Shown: positions 27,292 through 35,523 of the stretch, in pieces
How positions within the stretch are numbered: position 1 is the stretch's first letter
Layout of the letters: the number at the start of each line of letters is the position of its first letter
Program-made: the position numbers and the translations under genes
The notes under the pieces: generated by a model
The model's input: only the letters and a program-made list of their open reading frames with translations
Databases searched by the model: none
What the model was told of the DNA's origin: nothing
Source of the DNA: Ahniella sp.
GTDB taxonomy: Bacteria > Pseudomonadota > Gammaproteobacteria > Xanthomonadales > Ahniellaceae
Reading direction: 5' to 3'
Length of the DNA: 37,989 nt
Assembly (NCBI GenBank): GCA_016712105.1
Contig: JADJRU010000053.1
Span: forward strand, 1 to 37,989

Positions 27292-27850
27292 ATGAGCGAG
27301 CCGAATCTGCAGAAAGCCCTGACCCAATCCGACCTGATCCACCCGCGATCGGTCCTGCTGGCGGCGATCGAACGTGTGGCGCAGGAAATCGACGCGTTCT
27401 ACGCCGATGCCGAAGAGCCGCCGGTGTTCCTGACTGTCCTCAACGGCGGCGTGATGTTCTCGGGCCTGTTGTCGCTGAGCCTGCAAACCCGCTGTGTGTT
27501 CGACAGCATCCACGCCACGCGTTATCGCAGTGGCACGTCCGGGTCACGAAGTCAGCTGGGGCAAATGGGCGAAACTCGACCTGAAGGGCCGCGATATCCT
27601 GATCGTCGACGACATCCTCGACGAAGGCAAAACACTCTCGGCGATCGTCACCCGCTGCCAGGAAGCCGGCGCGCGCCGAGTCAGCATCGCTGCCTTGTGC
27701 GCCAAGCGCCATGGCCGTTGTGTGCCCGGGTTGCACGTCGACTTTGTCGGCGTTGAAGTGCCCGATCGGTATGTCTACGGATTCGGCATGGACTACTACG
27801 AACTCGGTCGGAACCTGCCGGCGATCTACGCGCTGAAGGAAACCGCATGA
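27292..27850 (+). CDS. hpt: Hypoxanthine-guanine phosphoribosyltransferase (frameshifted)
   Basis: Converts hypoxanthine or guanine with PRPP to IMP or GMP. The N-terminal part MSEPNLQKALTQSDLIHPRS, then FLTVLNGGVMFSGLL (PRPP-binding loop I) and FDSIHATRYRSG, reads to about 27535. One frame over it continues GHEVSWGKWAKLDLKGRDIL and the PRPP motif ILIVDDILDEGKTL, ending YVYGFGMDYYELGRNLPAIY at 27850. One extra base near 27532-27540 explains the break and gives 185 residues, the family length. The stop overlaps the following phosphorylase gene by 4 bases (ATGA). Sequence error is likely. Confidence 0.92.
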
Positions 27851-28590
27851 GTCTGGATCTGGCGCTGATCGGTGGCACCGGTCTGTATCAGTTTCCCGGT
27901 CTGGTCGTCTCCGAACGCGTCCGCCCGGACACGCCGTTTGGCGCGCCGTCCGGTGACATCGTCATCGGTGAACTGGCCGGCAAACGTGTCGCCTTTCTGG
28001 CCCGACATGGCGAAAGCCATACGATTGCCCCGCATCGCGTGAACTATCGCGCGAATGTTTTTGCACTGCATGCGCTCGGCGCGAAACGGGTCATCGGTGT
28101 GAATGCCGTGGGTGGCATCCGTGCCGACATGGGCCCGAAAGTGGTCGTGATCCCTGACCAGATCATCGACTACACCCATGGCCGATTCACTAGCTTTTGC
28201 GACGTCGATGGCGCGAAGGTCGATCACATCGATTTCTCCGAGCCGTATACCGAATCACTTCGGCAGAGCCTGATTGCTGCCGCGGCACGCGCCGGTGTCG
28301 AGGTCGTCAAGGATGGCTGTTATGGCGCCACCCAAGGCCCACGTCTCGAAACGCGTGCCGAAATTGCACGGATGCAGCGGGATGGCTCCGATCTGGTCGG
28401 CATGACCGGCATGCCGGAAGCGGCGCTGGCACGCGAACTCGGGCTCGAGTATGCGTGTATTGCGCTGATCGCCAATTGGGCTGCGGGCTGTGGTGATCAG
28501 GCCGAGATCAGCCTCGACGAAATCTTTGCCAACCTTGCCGAATGTACGGCTCAAGTGCCGAAGATCGTCAGCGCCATGCTCGTCGGTTGA
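27847..28590 (+). CDS. mtnP: S-methyl-5'-thioinosine phosphorylase (MTAP/PNP family)
   Basis: 247 residues. Phosphate-binding start LALIGGTGLYQFPGL, then FLARHGESHTIAPHRVNYRA (about 50-69), NAVGGIRADMGPKVVVIPDQ (about 87-106), YGATQGPRLETRAEI and VGMTGMPEAALARELGL. In this family the base-recognition loop has Asp residues for 6-aminopurines. Here it reads LIANWAAGCGDQAE, with Asn, which favours 6-oxopurines, as in the Pseudomonas methylthioinosine phosphorylase. The product hypoxanthine is the substrate of Hpt, whose gene overlaps the start by 4 bases. Intact. A decayed copy of its 3' end is at 29850-30043. The gene symbol is the family's. Confidence 0.88.
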   Translation: MSLDLALIGGTGLYQFPGLVVSERVRPDTPFGAPSGDIVIGELAGKRVAFLARHGESHTIAPHRVNYRANVFALHALGAKRVIGVNAVGGIRADMGPKVVVIPDQIIDYTHGRFTSFCDVDGAKVDHIDFSEPYTESLRQSLIAAAARAGVEVVKDGCYGATQGPRLETRAEIARMQRDGSDLVGMTGMPEAALARELGLEYACIALIANWAAGCGDQAEISLDEIFANLAECTAQVPKIVSAMLVG

Positions 28591-28707
28591 GGGCACTGCA
28601 CCAGGCATCGCCGTGGTGCAAAACCGTGCAAAGCTTCTGAAGAAGCTGCGCGCGAAAGCGCGGAGTCCGCGAGCGAGCACCTCAGGGAGCAGGGCTGCGC
28701 GAGCGCC

Positions 28708-29690
28708 TTACTCGAAACCATCGCGAAGCAGCACATCTGCATCGGCCAAGGCCCCGGCGTGGAAGTGCCAGAACCCGTCGCCCATCGCTCCGAGGATCTC
28801 CGGCATCGAGTGACTGACACCGGCAACTCCTGCCACTCGTGCGCGAGCCCGAGGGCCAACAGATGGTCATGAAACTGCCGGTTGTATTGCACAGTGAAAT
28901 CGGCGCTGCCAATCACCTGGCGCAGCCGGTATTCCGGAGGCAGCGTGGCGACCGCGCCTTCTGCCAGACGCCACGGGCTCTGGGCCTCGAACACAGCCGG
29001 ATCGTTGCCGTAGACCTCGGCAAGGATCTGCCGGCGCAACTGGATCGGGTTCAGATTCGGGTCATCGATGAGGAAGTCGAGTTGCAGCGGCCCGGCCCCC
29101 AGCATCGACACGGCACCGAAGAGCGCCGGCCAGCGCAGTCCCATTCGCGCGGCGCCATAACCGCCCATGCTGAAACCCTCGACCATGCGCGCGCGTGGTC
29201 CGGGCCAGGTGCGCCACTGCGTGTCGACTTCGGCGACCAGGTCCGGGATCACCATTGACTCGACTGGCTGCGCGCCACCGACCGCATCGCACCACATGCC
29301 AAAGGGCAAGCCGTTCGGGAACACGACCAGCGCGGGCGGCATCAGCCCGGAGTCCATGGCTTGCCGGAAGGCGGCCGACATCGGGGCAATGCCTGCGGTG
29401 ACCGAGTTGCTGCCATGCAGGTAGTAGACCACCGGATAACGCCGCGCCGGCGAGGTGTTGTAGTCGGTCGGCAGCAGCACGTGGTAGCTCACCTGACCGC
29501 CCACGGCAGCGCTGTTGAAGAGCCGATAGGCCACGCCCGGCGCATTAACTTGCTGTGTCACCCACACCGGAGCGCCACTCGTGGCTGCAAGGACGACGGC
29601 AGGAAAAAGCACAATGAGCACCAGGCACCAGGCAAGGGCGCCGGTCACAGAGCGTCGACCGTGGTGTGCAGGTTCGTATGGGTTGGACAT
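28708..29690 (-). CDS. Exported esterase D / PHB-depolymerase-like hydrolase with C-terminal DGFE (one frameshift)
   Basis: The start at 29690 gives MSNPYEPAHHGRRSVTGALA followed by a hydrophobic export segment (about 19-36). It is an alpha/beta hydrolase: oxyanion region VVYYLHGSNS (about 87-96) and nucleophile elbow EGFSMGGYGAA with Ser173. The main frame fails near 28829-28832, where a G is missing in TTGCCGG(G)TGTC. Restored, it reads LPGVSHSMPEILGAMGDGFW, with the catalytic His in GVSHS, and ends DADVLLRDGFE at 28708. About 327 residues. The end DGFE is shared with the propeller protein at 21846-24304. It lies between mtnP and a decayed partial mtnP copy. Substrate unknown. Confidence 0.82.
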
Positions 29691-29849
29691 GATGGCCAAT
29701 CGGTTCGGGACCACCCGGACAACGCGGTGGCGTTCCCGCGGTTGACGCCACGGAAACCGCTGCCGCAAGCCCGGGCACAGGAAGTTCAGACATCCGCTAT
29801 CGGACAGTCTGGCGACCAGATGACGGTCTTGCAAGGGCTGGTCCGGGCG

Positions 29850-30043
29850 CCGGGAAGCGGGGCTGGCCCGGGAGCTCGGACTCGAGTACGTGCGTGGTTT
29901 GCCAATTGGGCTTGAGGGTCTGGTGACCAAGCCGGAATCAGTCTCGACGGCAACTTTGCCAACCTTGTCGAGTGTGCGGCTCAGGTAGCGAAGATCGTCA
30001 GCGTCTTGCTCGTGGCTTGAGCCCGTTGCACCAGGCATCGTTG
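29850..30043 (+). pseudogene. Decayed duplicate of the 3' end of the methylthioinosine phosphorylase gene
   Basis: About 194 bases resemble 28414-28613 (the last 59 codons of the phosphorylase plus about 23 bases beyond its stop). Shared words are GAGCTCGGACTCGAGTA against GAACTCGGGCTCGAGTA, GCCAATTGGG, CTTTGCCAACCTTG, CGAAGATCGTCAGCG and TGCACCAGGCATCG. Frames are broken and inner bases are lost, so it codes for nothing. The match runs past the stop, so this is a DNA duplication and not a paralogous gene. The two copies flank the minus-strand esterase. Confidence 0.8.
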
Positions 30044-30112
30044 CCGCACGGATCGTGATGTGCAATCGGTGTACCTTAGGAGCACCTGTTCTTTGCGGGC
30101 TGGTGCCGACTC

Positions 30113-30517
30113 ATGCGTCTTGTAAGAACCGCAGCAATCTATTTCTCGGCCGTCTTTGCGCTGGCTTTTTGTTTGGGCGTAGTGCGGACCTTGTGGGTCG
30201 TGCCGGCAATCGGTGTCCGGTATGCCGAACTCGCCGAAATGCCGATCGTCGTGTTGGCCAGTTACCTGATCGCTCGTGAGGTCCTGGTCCGATTCGGACC
30301 GCTCGCCGGGCGACAGGCACTCGGTGCCGGATTCCTGGCGCTGTTCCTGCTGGTGTCCGCCGAGATCGGTTTGACGCTCTTGTCTGGTCGCACGATCGCG
30401 GACTACTTCAGCAATCGGGATCCGGTGTCAGGGCCGGCGTATGCGCTGGCCGTTCTGCTGTTTGCGTTGATGCCGTATCTGGTTGCCAGGCGACAAACAC
30501 TCGCACATCAGTCTTGA
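30113..30517 (+). CDS. Small inner-membrane protein of unknown function
   Basis: 134 residues with four predicted membrane helices: about 7-30 (AIYFSAVFALAFCLGVVRTL), 43-54 (EMPIVVLASYLIA), 70-90 (LGAGFLALFLLVSAEIGLTL) and 107-124 (YALAVLLFALMPYLVA). The loop after helix one has RTLWVVPAIG. Conserved-looking hypothetical proteins of this form occur in Proteobacteria, but I cannot name a role. The ATG lacks a strong ribosome site. Its 3' end overlaps the minus-strand epimerase-like gene by 10 bases. Confidence 0.7.
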   Translation: MRLVRTAAIYFSAVFALAFCLGVVRTLWVVPAIGVRYAELAEMPIVVLASYLIAREVLVRFGPLAGRQALGAGFLALFLLVSAEIGLTLLSGRTIADYFSNRDPVSGPAYALAVLLFALMPYLVARRQTLAHQS

Positions 30518-31317
30518 AGAAACCCGGTGGTGGCCAAGGGATGAGCGGGTGCCAGCTGATCCTGATCCCAGCGCGTCAGCACTTGCCTGAGACGTTCACC
30601 CGACGCGCCGGTGGATCGCGCGATGAAGTTCAGCAACGGACCGGGCATCGGTATTGCAAGGGCGCCGGCGGATCGAGCCAGCTTTTGAACCATGGTGCGC
30701 ATGTCCAAAGTTTCCGGACCACCCACCTCAATGACGCCGGAAGTGGCGGGCTGGGTCAGCAACGCGACGAAGATCCGCGCCAGATCGGTACAGGCGATCG
30801 GATTGCGGCGTCCGCCCGCGCGGTTGGGGTAGGGCAGACAACGCCACCGACGAGCCGCTTCGAGGATCGGCACGACATTCCGGTCGGTCCTGCCATCCCA
30901 GATCATGCCGGCGCGAACGATCGTCACTGACACCGATCTTTGTGTGCCGAGTTCCTGCAGCCGGTGTTCGGCCTCGGCCAGTCGGGCCGCAACCGCACGT
31001 TCGCCAGGCAGGGGCGCTGCGACTTTGGTGCGTACGCTGATCGAACCCAGCGCCAACACGCGCGTGAGGTTCGGCGTTTGAACACGATGCAGCCATCCGG
31101 CGAGGTGGTCCATCGGGCCGAGCGAAAGCACTGTGCGGGCCAGACAGGGCGACGTATCGTGCTCAAGGGCGAGCACGCGCCATGCAGTCCCGGGCTCATC
31201 ACGCGCATGGCGCGAGGTTGCGACAAACGGTACGCCAGACGCATGCAGCAAGGGCAGCAGGCACCGCCCGGTCGGGCCACTGGCGCCGATCACGAGCAGC
31301 GATTCGGGATCGATCAC
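30508..31317 (-). CDS. NAD(P)-binding epimerase/dehydratase-like protein
   Basis: 269 residues from a GTG at 31317. The Rossmann motif LLVIGASGPTGRCLLP is at residues 7-22, followed by short-chain/extended-type features: VLALGSISVRTK (about 88-99), a region VSVTIVRAGMIWDG (about 130-143), and ACTDLARIFVALL (about 174-186). The YxxxK catalytic pair is not obvious, so it may be an atypical SDR such as an NmrA-like or SDR_a5-type protein. It lies 11 bases after the response regulator gene on the same strand and may be its transcript's last gene. Substrate unknown. Confidence 0.78.
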   Translation of the reverse strand: MIDPESLLVIGASGPTGRCLLPLLHASGVPFVATSRHARDEPGTAWRVLALEHDTSPCLARTVLSLGPMDHLAGWLHRVQTPNLTRVLALGSISVRTKVAAPLPGERAVAARLAEAEHRLQELGTQRSVSVTIVRAGMIWDGRTDRNVVPILEAARRWRCLPYPNRAGGRRNPIACTDLARIFVALLTQPATSGVIEVGGPETLDMRTMVQKLARSAGALAIPMPGPLLNFIARSTGASGERLRQVLTRWDQDQLAPAHPLATTGFLQD

Positions 31318-31328
31318 CGCGACACAGC

Positions 31329-32288
31329 TCAGCCGTTGAACTTCATCAGTTCGACGATGCGGGTGGGCAGGGCCCGGATCCGTGCCATCAGTTGTTCACT
31401 GACCGGCACGGAGTGCTCGACGAAACTGGGGGCGTTGCCGAGCGCAAAACGTTTGACCGCGCGCGGGTTGCGCTTGAGTTTCCAGTAGCGCGTGATCGCC
31501 GAGTCCACGCTCAGGCGTGCCGAACCCATGCGCACCGGCTTCAGCAGCATGCGATAGACCTGACCTTCGTTGATCAATTCCATCGCCAACTGAGCATTTG
31601 CCCGCTCGGTGATGACGACCGTGGAGATGTATGGGTGATGCAGTTTCAGCGCCTTCAGCAATTGCGTCAGGTCGCCTTGTTTGTGGGTTTCGGTTTCCGA
31701 GATCAGCACGCCGGTTTCGTGTTGTTCCAGCAGCATCAGCGCCCGGTCGATCGTGTTCGCGAATCGCACCTGGTAATGCGGCGCAAGGATTTCACGGAGG
31801 CGGTTCTGTGTGACCGCATCTTCTTCGAGCACCAGCACACCCACGGTACCGCGCGCCTCTTCGGCTTCACGTTCGCTGATCGGTTCGGAGCTGATCAAGG
31901 GTGCTTCGCGGGCAATCCGGCCGGCTTCAGTCACCAGTGCCTTGATCTCGGCGTTTTCCCAGGGCTTGTTGACGTAGCGGAACACCTCGCCTTCGTTGAC
32001 CGAACCGAGCACGGCCTTGAGGTCGGCATACCCGGTCAGCAGGATGCGCAGGGCTCGCGGGTGGGCATTCTTGATTTCACGCAGGGTATCGATGCCCTGC
32101 ATCTGCGGCATACGCTGATCGCAAACGATCACGTCGATGTCGAAATCCTTGGCCATCTGCGGCGCCTGGCGCGGGTCGCTGCAGATGTGGACTTCGTGTT
32201 CGCGCAGCAGCGCCTTCAGCGCGCGCAGAATGCGTGACTCGTCGTCGATGCAGAGGATACGCAGCGGGCGGGCGGCAGTGGGCTCCAT
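31329..32288 (-). CDS. Response regulator with two receiver domains, second degenerate
   Basis: 319 residues. The first receiver (about 9-125) is complete: Asp15-Asp16, phosphoacceptor Asp57 in VCDQRMPQ, Thr85 in LLTGYAD and Lys108 in VNKPW. A linker leads to a second receiver-like domain (about 149-265) with VLVLEED, VLISETE where Glu198 replaces the phosphoacceptor Asp, VVITERA and LLKP (Lys250). The last 50 residues (KLKRNPRAVKRFALGN and on) have no output domain I can name and no HD-GYP signature. It follows the kinase gene after 3 bases, so the two form a pair. Output may be through protein contacts and not DNA binding. Confidence 0.88.
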   Translation of the reverse strand: MEPTAARPLRILCIDDESRILRALKALLREHEVHICSDPRQAPQMAKDFDIDVIVCDQRMPQMQGIDTLREIKNAHPRALRILLTGYADLKAVLGSVNEGEVFRYVNKPWENAEIKALVTEAGRIAREAPLISSEPISEREAEEARGTVGVLVLEEDAVTQNRLREILAPHYQVRFANTIDRALMLLEQHETGVLISETETHKQGDLTQLLKALKLHHPYISTVVITERANAQLAMELINEGQVYRMLLKPVRMGSARLSVDSAITRYWKLKRNPRAVKRFALGNAPSFVEHSVPVSEQLMARIRALPTRIVELMKFNG

Positions 32289-32291
32289 GGC

Positions 32292-33251
32292 TTACTTCTT
32301 TGCGTCCTTGTGCTGGATCGGCAGTTCGACCACAAACGTGGTGCCCTTGCCGACTTCGGACTTCACGCGGATCGTGCCGCCATGGCCCTGCACGATCTTG
32401 TGGACGATCGACAGGCCCAGGCCGGTCCCTTCGCCGACATTCTTGGTCGTGAAGAACGGATCGAAAATTTTCGGCAGCACGTTGTCGGGGATGCCGGCGC
32501 CGTTGTCCTCGATGCTGACTTCGACGGTGTCGGTCAGCACGCGTGAACGCACGACCATCCGGCCTTCCTCGCCCATCGCCTGCGCAGCATTCGTGATGAG
32601 GTTGAGGAACACCTGATTGATCTGCGACGGCATGCAGCGCACTTTCGGCAACTTGCCGAGTTCACGGGTCACCGTCACGCGGTCACGCAATTGATGGCTG
32701 GCAATGGTCAGCGCACTCTGCAGGCAGTCGTTGAGGTCGACCAGATCCATGCCGTCGCGGTCGACGCGTGCGAATCCTTTCAGATTCACCACCAGCGCAC
32801 TCATCTGCTTCAGGCCATCGACCGAATCGGTCAGCAGTTCACGCGCTTCGACGAGCCCCTTGGCATTGGCCAGTTCCATCCGCACGCGGGCCACGGCAGT
32901 TTTGGCGCGCTCGAACGTGGCGGCATCGGCATTCAGCAGGAAATCCACGCCAGTCATGCACTTGGCGACTGCCTGTTCGTATTCGGTGAGCAGGTCGCCG
33001 ATCACTTCGGCATTACTCTTCACGAACCCGAGCGGCGTGTTGATCTCGTGTGCCACGCCGGCAATCATCTGGCCCAGGGACGCAAGTTTGGTGGTGTGCA
33101 TCACCTGCGCCTGCGAGGCCTCTTTCTTGCGGCCCTCTTCTTCCAGTTCGGTGATCCGTGCACGCAGCCGTGCCTGGCCGACATAAAAAAAGCCCGCCGC
33201 ACCGGCCAGGGCGAGGCTCAGGAAGATCAGGGTCAGCAGAAGCGGGCTCAT
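32292..33251 (-). CDS. Sensor histidine kinase, membrane-anchored
   Basis: 319 residues from the ATG at 33251. One membrane helix (about 4-24), a coiled-coil-like linker (30-50), then HisKA with His68 in KLASLGQMIAGVAHEINTPL. The ATPase domain has the N box NQVFLNLITNAAQAM, DNGAGIP, FFTTKNVGEGTGLGLSI and GTTFVVELP. It lacks a periplasmic sensory domain, so it probably senses through a partner or the membrane. A possible minus-strand -10, TATACT, is at 33283-33288. First gene of the kinase-regulator-epimerase series and divergent from the SLC13 transporter, 105 bases away. Confidence 0.9.
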   Translation of the reverse strand: MSPLLLTLIFLSLALAGAAGFFYVGQARLRARITELEEEGRKKEASQAQVMHTTKLASLGQMIAGVAHEINTPLGFVKSNAEVIGDLLTEYEQAVAKCMTGVDFLLNADAATFERAKTAVARVRMELANAKGLVEARELLTDSVDGLKQMSALVVNLKGFARVDRDGMDLVDLNDCLQSALTIASHQLRDRVTVTRELGKLPKVRCMPSQINQVFLNLITNAAQAMGEEGRMVVRSRVLTDTVEVSIEDNGAGIPDNVLPKIFDPFFTTKNVGEGTGLGLSIVHKIVQGHGGTIRVKSEVGKGTTFVVELPIQHKDAKK

Positions 33252-33356
33252 GTGGGACTCGATTCCCCTCGAATTGTCAGCGAGTATAGGGAACTCATTG
33301 CAGCTGGCGCGACTTTTCGTCCCGGCAATGTCCGAAACCATGACCGAGTTCCGAAA

Positions 33357-34768
33357 ATGGACGAAACCGACCAACGCGACCCCGAATCCCCCGGCAGCCC
33401 GGTGGTGCGCCGCTGGGCTCTGCTGCTTGGGCCACTGGCCGCGCTGACGCTCGGGTTCTGGCTCTGGGCGGGCGGGAACAGCGCCGCGCTGGCACTGACA
33501 TCGGGACTTCTGGTTTGGGTGGCGATCTGGTGGCTCACCGAGCCGGTTCCGGCGCCGCTGACCTCGATGTTGCCATTGGCGCTGTTGCCGGCAGTCGGTG
33601 TGCTGACGCCGGCGCAGGTGGCCGAATCCGTTGGCAACGAGCTGATTCTGCTGCTGATGGGCGGCTTCATGCTGGCGGTGGCGCTGGAACAGAACGGCGC
33701 GCATCGGCGTCTGGCGCTGTTGATGGTGCATTTCTTCGGAGGCAGCAACGGGCGTCGATTGCTGTTCGGCTTCGGGTTTGCCACGGCCGGCATCAGCATG
33801 TGGATCTCGAATACCGCTGCCACGCTGATGATGCTGCCCGTGGCCATGGCCATTTGTGAGACCTACCCGGACAAACGCCTGCGCGTGCCCTTGATCCTGA
33901 CCATCGCCTACGCCGCCAGCATCGGCGGCTGGGGTACGCCGATCGGCACGCCGCCCAATCTGGTGTTCATGAAGGTCTATCAGGAAACGACCGGAACGAA
34001 GTTCGACTTTTTCGAGTGGATGAAAATTGGTGTTCCGACCATCCTGATCATGATCCCGCTGCTGTGCTTCTGGCTCGGACGCAGGTTGGGGCAGACACCG
34101 CGTGCCACGCTGCCGCCGATGGGGCCGTGGACCACCGGTGAGCGCCGCGTGTTGTGGGTGTTTGGTGTGGTCGTGCTGCTGTGGATCTTCCGAAGCACGC
34201 CACATGGCGGCTGGAATGCGCTGCTGGGCTTGGGCGCGAACGATGCCAGTGTCGCCATCCTCGGTGTCATCGCGATGGGATTGATCGGCAATGGACTGGG
34301 TGGCCGCCTGCTGTCCTGGCAGGCCGCGGAAAGAATCCCCTGGGGTGCGCTGCTGCTGTTCGCCGGTGGCATCGCACTGGCCACCGCGTTCGAGAAATCC
34401 GGACTCGGCGCCTTGCTGGCGCAGAACCTGACGGGATTGAAGGTGCTGCCGACCTGGGCGCTGATCCTGGGGTCGTGGCGGGTATTACCTTGTTGTCCGA
34501 GGTAGCGAGCAATACGGCAACAGCCGTATTGCTGATGCCGATCCTGGCCGCAACCGCGAAAGCAACGGGCATTGATCCGGCATTGTTGATGTTCCCGGCG
34601 GTTCTGGCGGCCAGTTGCGGGTTCATGTTGCCGGTCGCCACGGCACCGAACCTGGTGGCCTACGGCAGCGGTTATGTGCCCTTGCGCCGGATGATCCGCG
34701 AGGGTGCGGTGCTCGACGTGATCGGCGTGCTGGTGCTGAGCCTGGTGTGCTGGATCGCGTTTGGTTGA
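33357..34768 (+). CDS. SLC13/DASS-family anion symporter (frameshifted)
   Basis: From the ATG at 33357 (MDETDQRDPESPGSPVVRRW) the protein reads through to about 34470. It then continues one frame over: VAGITLLSEVASNTATAVLL to the stop at 34768. A missing G in a run of four at 34469-34472 accounts for this, since LILG(V)VAG is expected; total about 470 residues. The DASS signatures are complete: MWISNTAATLMMLPVAMA with the first SNT motif, GGWGTPIGTPPNLVF, the second SNT in SEVASNTATAVLLMPI, and LPVATAPNLVAYGSG. The family moves di- or tricarboxylates, sulfate or similar anions with sodium. The substrate is unknown. Confidence 0.9.
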
Positions 34769-34852
34769 TGGGCTGGTCAGCCGCGATGCCTCACGGCTTC
34801 GATGAGCGACATCCTGGTTGTGGTAATCGCAACACTCGCGAAACAGAACTGA

Positions 34853-34947
34853 TGTCATTGCGAGCCCGCAGGGCGCGGCAATCTCGTAGTTGCGGTTGAG
34901 GCTCACCGCAGCAAGAGATTGCCGCGCCCTGCGGGCTCGCAATGACA
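34853..34947. repeat. Perfect 33-bp inverted repeat around a 29-base centre (MITE/REPIN-like)
   Basis: The arms 34853-34885 and 34915-34947 are perfect reverse complements; they begin TGTCATTGCGAGCC and end in GGCTCGCAATGACA. The centre (34886-34914) itself holds TGCGGT facing ACCGCA. Transcribed, it would be a very long hairpin. The TCATTGCGAG element is a known type of dispersed repeat in many bacterial genomes; no transposase is present. The rest of the 280-base spacer, 34769-35048, shows no gene. Confidence 0.85.
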
Positions 34948-35048
34948 GCTTTGCGGGTTGCGGTGCGCCGGCCGGTCGTGTGATGCGACGCCCTGTTTGC
35001 CCTGCAGACAAGCGCATCGAACGGAACATCCGGACTTCTCGAGCCCAC

Positions 35049-35486
35049 CTACTTCGGCAGGCGGCGCTGAATCGTTTCACCCAATACAGCCTTCGGGGTT
35101 TCCAGTGTCTGTCGTGCCGGGGGCGGGGTGTGTTCGCCGTCACCGGTGGTATTCAGGTCGATCCGCACTTCCGGGCCGCCGCGGCCAAACCGGATGCGAT
35201 CGCCGTGCCGGAGTGACGTGGCTTCACGGACCTCGCGGTCATTCACGAAGGTTCCGTTGCTCGATAACAGATCGCTGATCTGGACCCGCCACGCGCCGCC
35301 CTCGTCACCGCGCCGCCACTCGATCACGGCATGGCTGCGGCTGACCGTGGCATCCAGGTCGGCGTCGAAACGGACATCACAACCGGGATCGCGTCCGCAG
35401 TACAGGCTGGCGTAGCGCGCGGTCGGATAAACCTCGACCGTTCCCTGACGGGCCCCGCTCAAGAAGTGGATACGGATCTGCAGCAT
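35049..35486 (-). CDS. FHA domain protein
   Basis: 145 residues from the ATG at 35486; the frame is open further upstream but that part is a shadow of the next gene. The forkhead-associated fold, which binds phosphothreonine peptides, shows the GR motif (SLYCGRDPGCD, about 28-36), SRSH (49-52), and SSNGTFVN (75-82), then LRHGDRIRFG. The C-terminal 40 residues are Pro/Thr-rich and likely disordered. No kinase gene is in the window, so its partner is unknown. It is 37 bases after the tmk homologue on the same strand and may be cotranscribed. Confidence 0.88.
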   Translation of the reverse strand: MLQIRIHFLSGARQGTVEVYPTARYASLYCGRDPGCDVRFDADLDATVSRSHAVIEWRRGDEGGAWRVQISDLLSSNGTFVNDREVREATSLRHGDRIRFGRGGPEVRIDLNTTGDGEHTPPPARQTLETPKAVLGETIQRRLPK

Positions 35487-35523
35487 GGCGCGGAGTTTAA
35501 CCGGGAGTGGCTGGCTGGCGGGA

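Noticed and set aside
29691..30065. Upstream extension of the esterase frame
   Set aside because: This part lies over the decayed phosphorylase copy and has no signal peptide; the ATG at 29690 precedes a proper export signal.
32691..33356. Extension of the transporter frame upstream over the kinase gene
   Set aside because: The upstream 222 codons are antisense to the histidine kinase; the membrane protein begins at 33357.
33252..34205. Upstream extension of the kinase frame on the minus strand
   Set aside because: It is antisense to the transporter and His/Gln/Arg-rich; the kinase helix begins at the ATG at 33251.
34853..34947. Insertion sequence
   Set aside because: The unit is 95 bases with no transposase; it is called a repeat element only.
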